64,000 bases of DNA from Bryobacterales bacterium (GTDB lineage: Bacteria; Acidobacteriota; Terriglobia; Bryobacterales; Bryobacteraceae), in assembly GCA_016713735.1 (NCBI GenBank), contig JADJOP010000011.1, positions 241,549 through 305,548 on the forward strand. The letters run 5' to 3'. Both the position numbers and the translations under genes were made by a program. How positions within the stretch are numbered: position 1 is the first letter of the stretch; each line of letters starts with the position of its first letter. Below, piece after piece: positions 34,175-47,785 of this stretch. The notes beneath the pieces are model-generated. The model saw only the letters and a list, made by a program, of their open reading frames with translations, made no database searches and was not told where the DNA came from.

Positions 34175-35254
34175 ATGGCACAATCACATCTTCACGGCCT
34201 CATTCTGGCGGGAGGCCGCGGCACGCGTTTCTGGCCGCGCAGCCGGACGAACACGCCGAAGCAGTTGCTGAGCTTTCTCGGCGAGAACTCGTTGATTCAG
34301 GAGACAGTGGAGCGGCTGAAGCCGCTGATCCCTATGGAGAACATCTGGGTGCTCACCAACCAGCACCTGGAGAAGGAGATCCGGCGGCAACTGCCCGGTG
34401 TGCCGCGCCAGCAGATCATCGCCGAACCGGCGCAGCGCAACACGGCGCCGTGCCTGGGCCTGGCGGCGCAGGTGCTGTATGAACGCGATCCCGAGGCCGT
34501 GCTGGGCGTGTTTCCCGCCGACCACCACATTGGCAAGCCGGCCCGCTTCCGGCAGTGGATCAAGCCGGCTATCCAAGCGGCCAAGGCGGGCAGCCTGGTT
34601 ACGCTCGGCATTGCGCCGCGCTGGGCTGAGACCGGCTATGGGTATCTGGAGTTTCCCAAGGGCATCGCCGCCGGCCATAAGCTGCCCACGCCGCTGAAGC
34701 GCTTCCGCGAGAAGCCCGACGCGAAAACTGCGCAGCGGTTTGTGAAAGCGGGTCACTATTTCTGGAACGCGGGCATCTTTTTCTGGCGCGCGGGAACGTT
34801 CCTGAACGCCATGCGGCAGCATCTGCCGAAGACGGCCGCCGTGCTCGCTGCCCTGCCTCCGTTCGGCCAGCGCAACTTCACGGCGCGGCTTGGCGAGGCT
34901 TATCCGCTGTGCGACAACATCTCGGTCGACTTCGGCATCATGGAGAAGGCGAACAACGTGGTCGGCCTGGCCACCGATGATTTTGGCTGGAACGATCTGG
35001 GCAGCTGGAACGCCGTCTATGAGCTTCTGGCGCGGGATGCCGCGGGCAACGCCAGCCGTAGTCCGATGGTGACCGAAGGGGCGAGCGGCAACTATGTCGA
35101 GGCGCCGGGCAAGCTGGTGGCGCTGGTGGGCGTGGACGACCTGGTGGTGGTCGACACACCGGACGCGCTGCTGGTGGTGCACCGTTCGCAGGCGCAGCGC
35201 GTCGGGCAGTTGGTGAAGCAGTTGGAAGCGGCCGGGCGCAAAGAGCTGCTCTAG
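34175..35254 (+). CDS. manC: Mannose-1-phosphate guanylyltransferase
   Basis: A 359-residue nucleotidyltransferase that makes GDP-mannose from mannose-1-phosphate and GTP, for capsule, LPS or other glycans. The N-terminal signature LILAGGRGTRFWPRSR with TPKQLL binds the nucleotide; the segments EPAQRNTAPCLGLAA and FGWNDLGSWNAVYELL are typical of ManC/ManB-type enzymes. It lacks a fused isomerase domain, being the short form. It follows lepB by 18 bp and ends at a shared hairpin before the convergent argD gene. Confidence 0.93.
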   Translation: MAQSHLHGLILAGGRGTRFWPRSRTNTPKQLLSFLGENSLIQETVERLKPLIPMENIWVLTNQHLEKEIRRQLPGVPRQQIIAEPAQRNTAPCLGLAAQVLYERDPEAVLGVFPADHHIGKPARFRQWIKPAIQAAKAGSLVTLGIAPRWAETGYGYLEFPKGIAAGHKLPTPLKRFREKPDAKTAQRFVKAGHYFWNAGIFFWRAGTFLNAMRQHLPKTAAVLAALPPFGQRNFTARLGEAYPLCDNISVDFGIMEKANNVVGLATDDFGWNDLGSWNAVYELLARDAAGNASRSPMVTEGASGNYVEAPGKLVALVGVDDLVVVDTPDALLVVHRSQAQRVGQLVKQLEAAGRKELL

Positions 35255-35260
35255 CGAAAA

Positions 35261-35278
35261 GGGCGGCGCGGGCCGCCC
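35261..35278 (-). terminator. Terminator between convergent manC and argD
   Basis: GGGCGGC (35261-35267) and GCCGCCC (35272-35278) form a 7-bp stem with a 4-nt loop. On the minus strand TTTTCGC follows, so it should stop argD transcription; on the plus strand it may also slow manC transcripts. Confidence 0.7.
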
Positions 35279-35293
35279 CGGTTCAAGGCTCGC

Positions 35294-36562
35294 CTAGGCG
35301 GCCCAGCGTTTGAAGACGCGGTTCAGGATGCGCGCGGCCTTGTCGATCTCATTCTCCGAGATGATGTAGGGCGGCAGGAAGCGCAGCACGACGTCGTGCG
35401 TGCAGTTGATGAGCAGACCTTCCTTCATGCACTCGGTGACGAGTTCCTTGCCGGGGCGGTCGAGCTCGATGCCAATCATGAGGCCGTGCACGCGGACCTC
35501 CTTGATGAACGGGTAGCGGCTCTTGAGCGCTTCCAGCTTGTGGCGGAAATAATCCCCGCGCTGGCGGATCTGCGGCAGCAGGTCCTCAAGGATGTCCATC
35601 ACCTCGAGGCCGATGCGCGTGGCCAGTGGTCCGCCTCCGAAGGTGGTGCCATGCATGCCGGAGGCGATGGAGGAAGCGGCGCGCTCATTGGCGATGACAA
35701 AACCGATGGGAATGCCGCAACCGATCGGTTTGGCCGAGGTGAGCACGTCGGGCAGCACGCCGGGTTCGATCGACTGGAAGCCGAACCAGGTGCCGAGCCG
35801 GGCGACGCCGCACTGGATTTCGTCGTACACCAGAAGCGCGTTGTGGCGGTCGGCCAGTTCGCGCGCCTTGCGCAGCATGCGGCCGCAGATGGGATAGACG
35901 CCGCCTTCGCCCTGCACCGGTTCGATGAAGATGCCGGCTGTGCGGTCATTCACCGCGGCTTCGAGCGCCGCCTCGTCGCGCACGGGCACGAACTTCACGC
36001 CCGGCAGCAGCGGTCCGAACGGCGTCTGATACTTTGGCTGGCCGGTGATCGATAGCGCGCCGATGCTGCGCCCGTGGAAGGAGTTTTCCAGAGCCACGAG
36101 TTCGTACTTGTCGCGATGGATGGCCTGGCCGTGGGCGCGCGCCATCTTCACGGCGCCTTCCATGGCTTCGGTGCCGGAATTGCAGAAGAAGGTGCGCTGC
36201 AAGCCCGAGGCGTTCGCCAGTCGCTCAGCCAGGCGGCCCTGGTACTCGTGATAGTAGAGATTCGAGATGTGGATCATCAGCCCGGCCTGCTCGCGCAGCA
36301 CGCGCATCAGGCGCGGATGGCCGTGGCCCAGAGCGTTCACACCGATGCCGGAGAGCAGGTCGAGATAGCGCTTGCCGTCGGGATCGTACACCCAAGCCCC
36401 GCGCCCACGGGCCAGCACAAGAGGATAGCGCCCGTAGTTTTGCAGCACATACTGCTTCTCGCGGGCGATCACCTGATCGGCAAAGCTGGGGGGAGGGGTA
36501 GCGTTGGGGAGCTGCTCCTCGGCAGGCATGGTTTCGACGGGGATCATCTTATAAGTATGCAT
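35294..36562 (-). CDS. argD: Acetylornithine-type aminotransferase
   Basis: A 422-residue class III PLP aminotransferase. Visible landmarks are LDLLSGIGVNALGHGHP, FFCNSGTEAMEGAVKMAR, SFHGRSIGALSITGQPKYQ, FIEPVQGEGGVYP, LVYDEIQCGVARLG, the PLP-lysine region SAKPIGCGIPIG and GTTFGGGPLA. It most likely makes N-acetylornithine in arginine synthesis; other ornithine-like substrates are possible. Start ATG 36562 (MHTYKMIPVE) lies beside a TGCAT-AAAA-ATGCA palindrome, while 36547 is the alternative. It is downstream of the PyrD-like gene and ends at an intrinsic terminator. Confidence 0.88.
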   Translation of the reverse strand: MHTYKMIPVETMPAEEQLPNATPPPSFADQVIAREKQYVLQNYGRYPLVLARGRGAWVYDPDGKRYLDLLSGIGVNALGHGHPRLMRVLREQAGLMIHISNLYYHEYQGRLAERLANASGLQRTFFCNSGTEAMEGAVKMARAHGQAIHRDKYELVALENSFHGRSIGALSITGQPKYQTPFGPLLPGVKFVPVRDEAALEAAVNDRTAGIFIEPVQGEGGVYPICGRMLRKARELADRHNALLVYDEIQCGVARLGTWFGFQSIEPGVLPDVLTSAKPIGCGIPIGFVIANERAASSIASGMHGTTFGGGPLATRIGLEVMDILEDLLPQIRQRGDYFRHKLEALKSRYPFIKEVRVHGLMIGIELDRPGKELVTECMKEGLLINCTHDVVLRFLPPYIISENEIDKAARILNRVFKRWAA

Positions 36563-36567
36563 TGCAG

Positions 36568-36581
36568 TGCATAAAAATGCA
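36568..36581. promoter_or_regulatory. ARG-box-like operator before argD
   Basis: TGCATAAAAATGCA is a perfect TGCAT/ATGCA inverted repeat with an AAAA centre, in the 24-bp gap before argD. It has the geometry of arginine-repressor ARG boxes (two half sites around a 4-bp A/T core). An overlapping TATGCA-6-TGCATA repeat (36556-36573) lies next to it. No ArgR gene is in the window. Confidence 0.5.
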
Positions 36582-36586
36582 AAGAC

Positions 36587-37627
36587 TCAGGAGGTGGCTG
36601 TGGCGGCCATTTCGGAGCGAATCGTGAGCGCGATCTCCGGATCAAGCATCGGCGCGGTGGCGAGGTGAACGGCATGAGCGCCTGCGTTCAGCCGCGCCGT
36701 GACATCGGCGGCCGTCATCACGCCGCCCACACCGATGAGCCGCAGTTTCGACTGCTTCCGTTCAACGATCTCACGCAGCAGGCTCATTTCCTCATTGCAG
36801 CGCGCGGTGATGGCCGCGCCGCCGATGCCGCGGCGCAGACCGCCAAACGCGCCCCGCACGACAGCCGTGATCGAATTGGCTGAACTGAGTCCGTCGACAT
36901 GCGGGCTCACCGCTTCCACCAGCGCCTCAGCCTCTTCGGCATGGCGGAACAAGCCGATTTTCAGGGCCAGCGGAAGTTTGGGAAGGCGGGCGCGCAACTC
37001 CGCCGCAATCACCGCCGCGGCCTGGGCGTCGAGGTAAAGGTCGGCCTCCTTCGTGCACACGTTGGGGCAGGAGAGGTTGGCCTCCACCACGTCGGCGCCT
37101 GATTCGGCGGCCCACACGGCGCACCGGGCGAAGTCGCGCGCGAGGTCGTCGATGGTCCAATCGGGCTGCGGCGAGGCGACCACGGAAACAACGAGCGCCT
37201 GCCCTTTGCCCATCCCGCGACGTGTGCGCTCGACGTCAGCGCGCCAATCGCGAGGCGATTTCGACGGCATGCCGAACGAGATGGCCCAGGTGTGCGGCTT
37301 GGCCGCGCCGGAGTCGGCGTCGATCTCGGTGCCTTCGCGCGTGAGCGAGGTGGCGCTCACCGGCAGCAGGTTGGGCGGCTCGAAGCTGGCGCGGAAATCG
37401 GAGCGAACGGTCTTATAGACGAGAACATCGAACCCCAGCCGTGCATAGTAAAGCACCCAGCGGCTGTTCAGCAGCGGCCCGGCGGGAATACCCAGCGGGG
37501 AGTTCACCGGGATGCCGAGAAAATCCCAACTCCCCGGATAGGGCGGCACCTCCACCTCGGGCGGCGCGGCGGGGGCGTTCTCATAGTTCCAGTCGTAGCT
37601 GCGCGTGATGTCGTAGCGTGGCAGCAT
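36587..37627 (-). CDS. Dihydroorotate-dehydrogenase-like flavoprotein
   Basis: A 346-residue TIM-barrel FMN protein. NSPLGIPAGPLLNSRWV and VYKTVRSDFRASFEPPN near the N terminus bind the flavin region; DVVEANLSCPNVC carries the ENLSCPN-type motif of DHODH and dihydropyrimidine dehydrogenases; RLIGVGGVMTAADVTARLNAGAHAV is the phosphate-binding barrel end, split here as IGVGGVMTA. It could make orotate, but sequence differs from standard PyrD and no pyr genes are near, so the substrate is open. It overlaps the GH16 stop (ATGA). Confidence 0.75.
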   Translation of the reverse strand: MLPRYDITRSYDWNYENAPAAPPEVEVPPYPGSWDFLGIPVNSPLGIPAGPLLNSRWVLYYARLGFDVLVYKTVRSDFRASFEPPNLLPVSATSLTREGTEIDADSGAAKPHTWAISFGMPSKSPRDWRADVERTRRGMGKGQALVVSVVASPQPDWTIDDLARDFARCAVWAAESGADVVEANLSCPNVCTKEADLYLDAQAAAVIAAELRARLPKLPLALKIGLFRHAEEAEALVEAVSPHVDGLSSANSITAVVRGAFGGLRRGIGGAAITARCNEEMSLLREIVERKQSKLRLIGVGGVMTAADVTARLNAGAHAVHLATAPMLDPEIALTIRSEMAATATS

Positions 37628-39351
37628 CAATGCACCTTCACCTGCACAGGCTGGCGCAGCTTGCGCTCCCACAGTTGAAACTCCTCCAGCGAGGCCGCCA
37701 GCACGAAGACAGTGTGTTCGCGGAAGCGGTCGCCCGGCTTGAGCGGCGTGGTTTTGCGCGCGATGATCTGCCGGTACCAATACTTGCCGTTGCCGGCGCC
37801 ATCGGCGATTTGGGTGTCGGCGTTGGTTTCCGTGCTGGCCCCATAACCGAGCACGACCGCGCCAAAGCCATAGCCCCTGGCCGGGTTGAAGAAGGCGACC
37901 CAAGGGATGTCTTTGGCGAGTTTCGTCTGTTCCAGGATGGGCTTCGCTTCTTCAAACGAGTGGTAGTGGCCGGGCCAGGCAACATGGGTGAAGAACTGGT
38001 CCATGGTCATCTCCTGGTTGCGCAGCCAGAAGATGGCCACCGGCTTCACAATCGACAGCATCGACTCAAATTCGAAATACGGAACGCCGGGATAGAAGCG
38101 ATAGTGCGCCTCGATCGAAATCTCCGGATAGAGCGTGTGCGAGCCCTTGCGATGCGTGAACACAGCGCCATCCACCATGCGGCGCGCATGCTCCTGCACC
38201 GGGCTCCACGTGGCGATGCTCGTGTAGCCGCGCGCGCCTTCGCGCTGGAAGCTGGGCGCCCAGTGCATGCGGTTTTGCGTGCGCAGCAGGGTGACGCCGG
38301 CCGGCTTGTAGGTGAGGGCGCGCAGTGTGCCGCTATCTTCGGGTCCACTCGCGGTGAGGCGCATGTCGAGGTTGGCGCGCAGCACGGAATTCTCCGCCAG
38401 GAAGCCCACCTCGCTGGTCGGCGTCACATTGACGGGCTCGACGCGCAGCGGCTGATAGAGCGGCATCGTCTTTGACTCGCGCGCGCCGAGCGTCACATAG
38501 AGCACACGCTCTCGGCCGTCCGCCGTCACACGCACCGGTTCGTTCACGCGCGGAATGCCGGCGGTTTCGCTCACAGTGACCATCTCCGGTTCATAGACGC
38601 GCACATAGTCGATCTCGTATCGCGCTGGGAAGACCGTGTCGTCGATGCCCTTGCGCCCGCCCCAGGCGCCGCCGATGGCCGTGTTGAGAATCAGGTATTG
38701 CGGCTTGTCGAAGGGCCACGAACGGTCGCCCGCGCCATCGTTGTGATAAGTGAAAAACACGCGGCCATCGACGGAGAACTCCAGCCTCGCCGGTGTCCAA
38801 TCGAGCGCATACACATGGAATCCGTCCATCACGCCCGCCACGCGCGTGTTGCTTCCCTTCCCCGTTCCCTGGGCGTGATTGTAGGCGCCGGTGTGCACGT
38901 TGGCGTGGACGACATCGGGATCAAACCCGACATGTTCGAGAATGTCGATCTCGCCGCAGGCGGGCCAACCAACCTTGGGCATGTTCGCGCCAAGCATCCA
39001 GATGGCGGGCCATGTGCCGCGCCCTTTCGGCAGCTTTGCACGCACCTCAATACGGCCATACAAGAACTCGCGCTTGCCCTCCGTGGTGAGGCTGGCCGAG
39101 GTGTAGTCAGCGCCCTGCCACGGCTCCTTGCGCGATTCGATGACGAGGTGGCCGTTCTCCAGCCGGGCGTTCTCCACCCGCGCTGCCGTATAGAACTGCG
39201 CCTCGCGATTGCGCACGCGGCCCTGCTCATAGGTCCACTTCGAGGAATCGGGAAGCCCTGAGCCGTTGAACTCATCGGACCAGACGAGCTTGCGTTGGGC
39301 GCTCAGCAGACAAGGCAGGAGCAACAGCGGGAGAAGGCGTGCGGTGCGCAT
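37627..39351 (-). CDS. GH16 glycoside hydrolase fused to an unknown C-terminal domain
   Basis: 574 residues with a signal peptide (1-18). Residues about 20-255 are a GH16 domain (laminarinase, agarase or carrageenase relatives): catalytic motif GEIDILEH with E134, D136 and E139, plus WPAIWMLGANMP and the GGAWGGRKGIDD strand. After a linker, residues about 290-560 form a beta-rich domain I do not recognise, with FEFESMLSIVKPVAIFWLRN and YGFGAVVLGYGAST. Expected to cut beta-1,3- or beta-1,4-linked glucans or galactans outside the cytoplasm. The length is about twice that of a GH16-only protein. It is coupled to the PyrD-like gene by ATGA. Confidence 0.85.
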   Translation of the reverse strand: MRTARLLPLLLLPCLLSAQRKLVWSDEFNGSGLPDSSKWTYEQGRVRNREAQFYTAARVENARLENGHLVIESRKEPWQGADYTSASLTTEGKREFLYGRIEVRAKLPKGRGTWPAIWMLGANMPKVGWPACGEIDILEHVGFDPDVVHANVHTGAYNHAQGTGKGSNTRVAGVMDGFHVYALDWTPARLEFSVDGRVFFTYHNDGAGDRSWPFDKPQYLILNTAIGGAWGGRKGIDDTVFPARYEIDYVRVYEPEMVTVSETAGIPRVNEPVRVTADGRERVLYVTLGARESKTMPLYQPLRVEPVNVTPTSEVGFLAENSVLRANLDMRLTASGPEDSGTLRALTYKPAGVTLLRTQNRMHWAPSFQREGARGYTSIATWSPVQEHARRMVDGAVFTHRKGSHTLYPEISIEAHYRFYPGVPYFEFESMLSIVKPVAIFWLRNQEMTMDQFFTHVAWPGHYHSFEEAKPILEQTKLAKDIPWVAFFNPARGYGFGAVVLGYGASTETNADTQIADGAGNGKYWYRQIIARKTTPLKPGDRFREHTVFVLAASLEEFQLWERKLRQPVQVKVH

Positions 39352-39365
39352 GGCTGGCAACCAGT

Positions 39366-40541
39366 CTATGCCGGAACGATGTCGATGCCGATAGGGTCGT
39401 GATCAGAGAGCGGCGCCTTGCGGCCCTCGCTCAAACCGTGGATCACCACGGGCTCGACGACGTTCACATCGCGCGAAGAGAACCAGTCGATTTTCAACGG
39501 GCAGCCGCCGCCGTGTTCGCGCAGTGCCCAGCGGATGAATTCGAAACACCACAGCGGCACCCATTCGGCGAGCGAGCCAAAAGCGCGCAGATCGTCGACG
39601 TGATAGTAGATGGTGTGGCCGGCCGGCACGTTCGAGCGGTCATATTCGTAGCCGCGCTTTCGCAGCAGCGTGAACAGTTCGCGTTCAAACCAGCGGTCAG
39701 GGTGGAGGAAGTGGTTGCGGATGACCCGGCCCGGCCCCATGAACACGCGCAGCCAGTAGCCGCAGATGGCGCGGAAGGCGGTAGAGGAATCGAACGTAGT
39801 CGTGTTCCAATCACCGCCCAGCAGCGCCGGCCCTGAGGCGGGCATGGCGTCGAGCACGCAGCGCATCTGCTCCATGCGGTGGCGCTGGGTCGATTGCGCA
39901 TCGAGGTGGACGCTGGCCACCGGCAGGCGGTAGTTGGGGAATTCGATTTCGGCCAGCAGCGACGTCTGGCGTCCGAGGCGTTTCTCGCGTGAGGCCATCT
40001 TGTCGATGCCGTTGTCCAGGTGCACGGCGCGCGCCGCGCGAATGGGATAGCGCGACAGGATCGCGTTGCCGTGCAGGCCCAGGTCGTTCTCGCCGTCCAC
40101 CTCGCGCTCCGTGCCCGAACCCTTCACCAGGCTCAGGTAGCAGGGCACGAAGGCGTAGTTCATGCCTAACTCGCGGGCCATCGTCTGGGCCACATCGACG
40201 TTGCCGCTGCGGGCCATGCCGACGTCGGTTTCGGTGAGCAGCAGCACGTCGGCTTCGCGCAGCCATTCATGATTGCGCAGCACGTCGAGCTGCCCGGCCA
40301 GTTCCTTGCCGCGTTCGATGTTCCAGGCGGCGATGCGATACGCTGACTTGGCGGGCGCGGGTGGGGCGAAGTCATCCGTCTCCACGGTCTCCAGCACGCG
40401 CGTGACAATGGCGGCCACTTCGCGGTAGTCGGCGCGCGCGTGCAACTCGCCCAGCGAACCGCAGGTGATCCAGGAAGCAAAGCGCGGCTTGAGCCGTTCA
40501 CGAATGAGCGAAGGAATGTCTTCGAGGAGTGCGGGTGTCAA
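39366..40541 (-). CDS. Endonuclease/exonuclease/phosphatase-family protein
   Basis: 391 residues. The EEP fold is shown by RIAAWNIERGKELAGQ near residue 70, VLLLTETDVGMAR with the metal-binding glutamate region, GNAILSRYPI, ASVHLDAQS, LLGGDWNTTTFD and PLSDHDPIGIDI near the end. The substrate could be DNA, a phosphoinositide or other phosphodiester. No signal peptide is visible. The N-terminal 60 residues are extra to the core. The start is TTG 40541; no strong ribosome site confirms it. It lies 14 bp before the GH16 gene. Confidence 0.85.
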   Translation of the reverse strand: MTPALLEDIPSLIRERLKPRFASWITCGSLGELHARADYREVAAIVTRVLETVETDDFAPPAPAKSAYRIAAWNIERGKELAGQLDVLRNHEWLREADVLLLTETDVGMARSGNVDVAQTMARELGMNYAFVPCYLSLVKGSGTEREVDGENDLGLHGNAILSRYPIRAARAVHLDNGIDKMASREKRLGRQTSLLAEIEFPNYRLPVASVHLDAQSTQRHRMEQMRCVLDAMPASGPALLGGDWNTTTFDSSTAFRAICGYWLRVFMGPGRVIRNHFLHPDRWFERELFTLLRKRGYEYDRSNVPAGHTIYYHVDDLRAFGSLAEWVPLWCFEFIRWALREHGGGCPLKIDWFSSRDVNVVEPVVIHGLSEGRKAPLSDHDPIGIDIVPA

Positions 40542-40575
40542 CCCACCATTTTAGCTGGTGAGCCGTGGCGAGGCT

Positions 40576-41994
<1,419 letters not shown>

Positions 41995-42012
41995 CGTGAT
42001 TCCTCGTTGCGG

Positions 42013-46698
<4,686 letters not shown>

Positions 46699-46743
46699 CA
46701 GGGAAAAATGGGGCTCGATCACAGTGCCCCTAGGGTAGAAAAT

Positions 46744-46759
46744 GAGTATAGCGATACTC
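46744..46759. promoter_or_regulatory. Palindrome in the gltB-LysR intergenic region
   Basis: GAGTATAGCGATACTC is a perfect 6-bp inverted repeat around AGCG, 46 bp upstream of gltB and 61 bp upstream of the LysR gene. It is a good candidate operator for the LysR-type protein. GGGGC/GCCCC at 46712-46733 is a second, weaker inverted repeat. Confidence 0.5.
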
Positions 46760-46819
46760 TCAGAATTAGTCAAACAGAAGCAAGCACCATTGCAATATTA
46801 GTTGATTGGATGATACGGT

Positions 46820-47713
46820 ATGTTCGTGGACTTTCATCATTTCCGCTTATTTCGCGACCTGGCGCATGAACGCTCCATCTCCAAAGGAGCTGAAAACAAT
46901 GGCATTAGCCAGTCTGCCGCAAGCCAGCACCTGCAAGAGCTCGAGCGCACCCTCGGCGTCATTCTGGTGGATCGTTCTACACGCCCCCTCCAATTGACCG
47001 AGGCAGGCCGCCTCTACTGCGACTTCTGCCAGGACATCCTCCATCGCAAGGAGGAGTTCGACTCCGCCGTCGAGCGGTTGAAAGAAAAAGTGGAGGGGCA
47101 GGTCCGCGTCGCCTCCATCTATTCGGTGGGCTTGTCGGAGATGTCACGGCTCGAGGCGGAGTTCAACGCGCGCTACCCGGAGGCCGAACTGGTGGTCACC
47201 TACCTGCGCCCGGAGAAGGTGTACGAGGCGATTCTTTCGGATCGCGCCGACCTCGGCCTGGTGAGCTATCCCAGCGAGACCAAGGAGATCAATGTGACCG
47301 CCTGGCGGCAGGAGCGCATGGTGGTGGTGGCCGCACCCTCGCATCCCCTGGCGCAAAAGGTATGGCTGCAGCCGGCCGACTTGCAAGGCGCGGACTTTGT
47401 CGGTTTCGACGACGACCTGCCCATCGCCGCCCACATTAAGCAATACCTCGAAGACGCCTCGGTGAAGGTGAACATCACCATGCACTTTGACAATATTCAG
47501 ATGATGAAGGAAGCCGTGGCGCTGGGCGAAGGCCTGTCCATCCTGCCCGTGCGCATCCTCAAGCAGGAGGTGGAGCAAGGCCGCCTGGTCGCCATCCGCC
47601 TCGACAAACCCGCGCTGTTCCGTCCACTCGGCATCATTCACCACAGCCGGAAGCGCTTCAACCGCGCCGCCGAGAGTTTTTTGGCCCTGCTGCGCGAAGA
47701 AGAGCCGGCCTGA
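46820..47713 (+). CDS. LysR-family regulator, likely of gltBD
   Basis: A 297-residue LysR-type regulator. The N-terminal winged helix-turn-helix reads FHHFRLFRDLAHERSISKGA with SQSAASQHLQELERTLGVIL; the effector domain spans about 90-290 (VASIYSVGLSEMSRLEAEF). It faces gltB, like GltC of Bacillus, which fits control of glutamate synthase, possibly sensing 2-oxoglutarate or glutamate. No other target is visible. The start ATG 46820 sits at the first residues of the conserved N terminus. Confidence 0.88.
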   Translation: MFVDFHHFRLFRDLAHERSISKGAENNGISQSAASQHLQELERTLGVILVDRSTRPLQLTEAGRLYCDFCQDILHRKEEFDSAVERLKEKVEGQVRVASIYSVGLSEMSRLEAEFNARYPEAELVVTYLRPEKVYEAILSDRADLGLVSYPSETKEINVTAWRQERMVVVAAPSHPLAQKVWLQPADLQGADFVGFDDDLPIAAHIKQYLEDASVKVNITMHFDNIQMMKEAVALGEGLSILPVRILKQEVEQGRLVAIRLDKPALFRPLGIIHHSRKRFNRAAESFLALLREEEPA

Positions 47714-47785
47714 GCGGCGGCGCGAACCGGGGCTGATGCGCAACGGAAACGCCTCCGGCACGTCCTGATAGAATAAGAAATTCCC

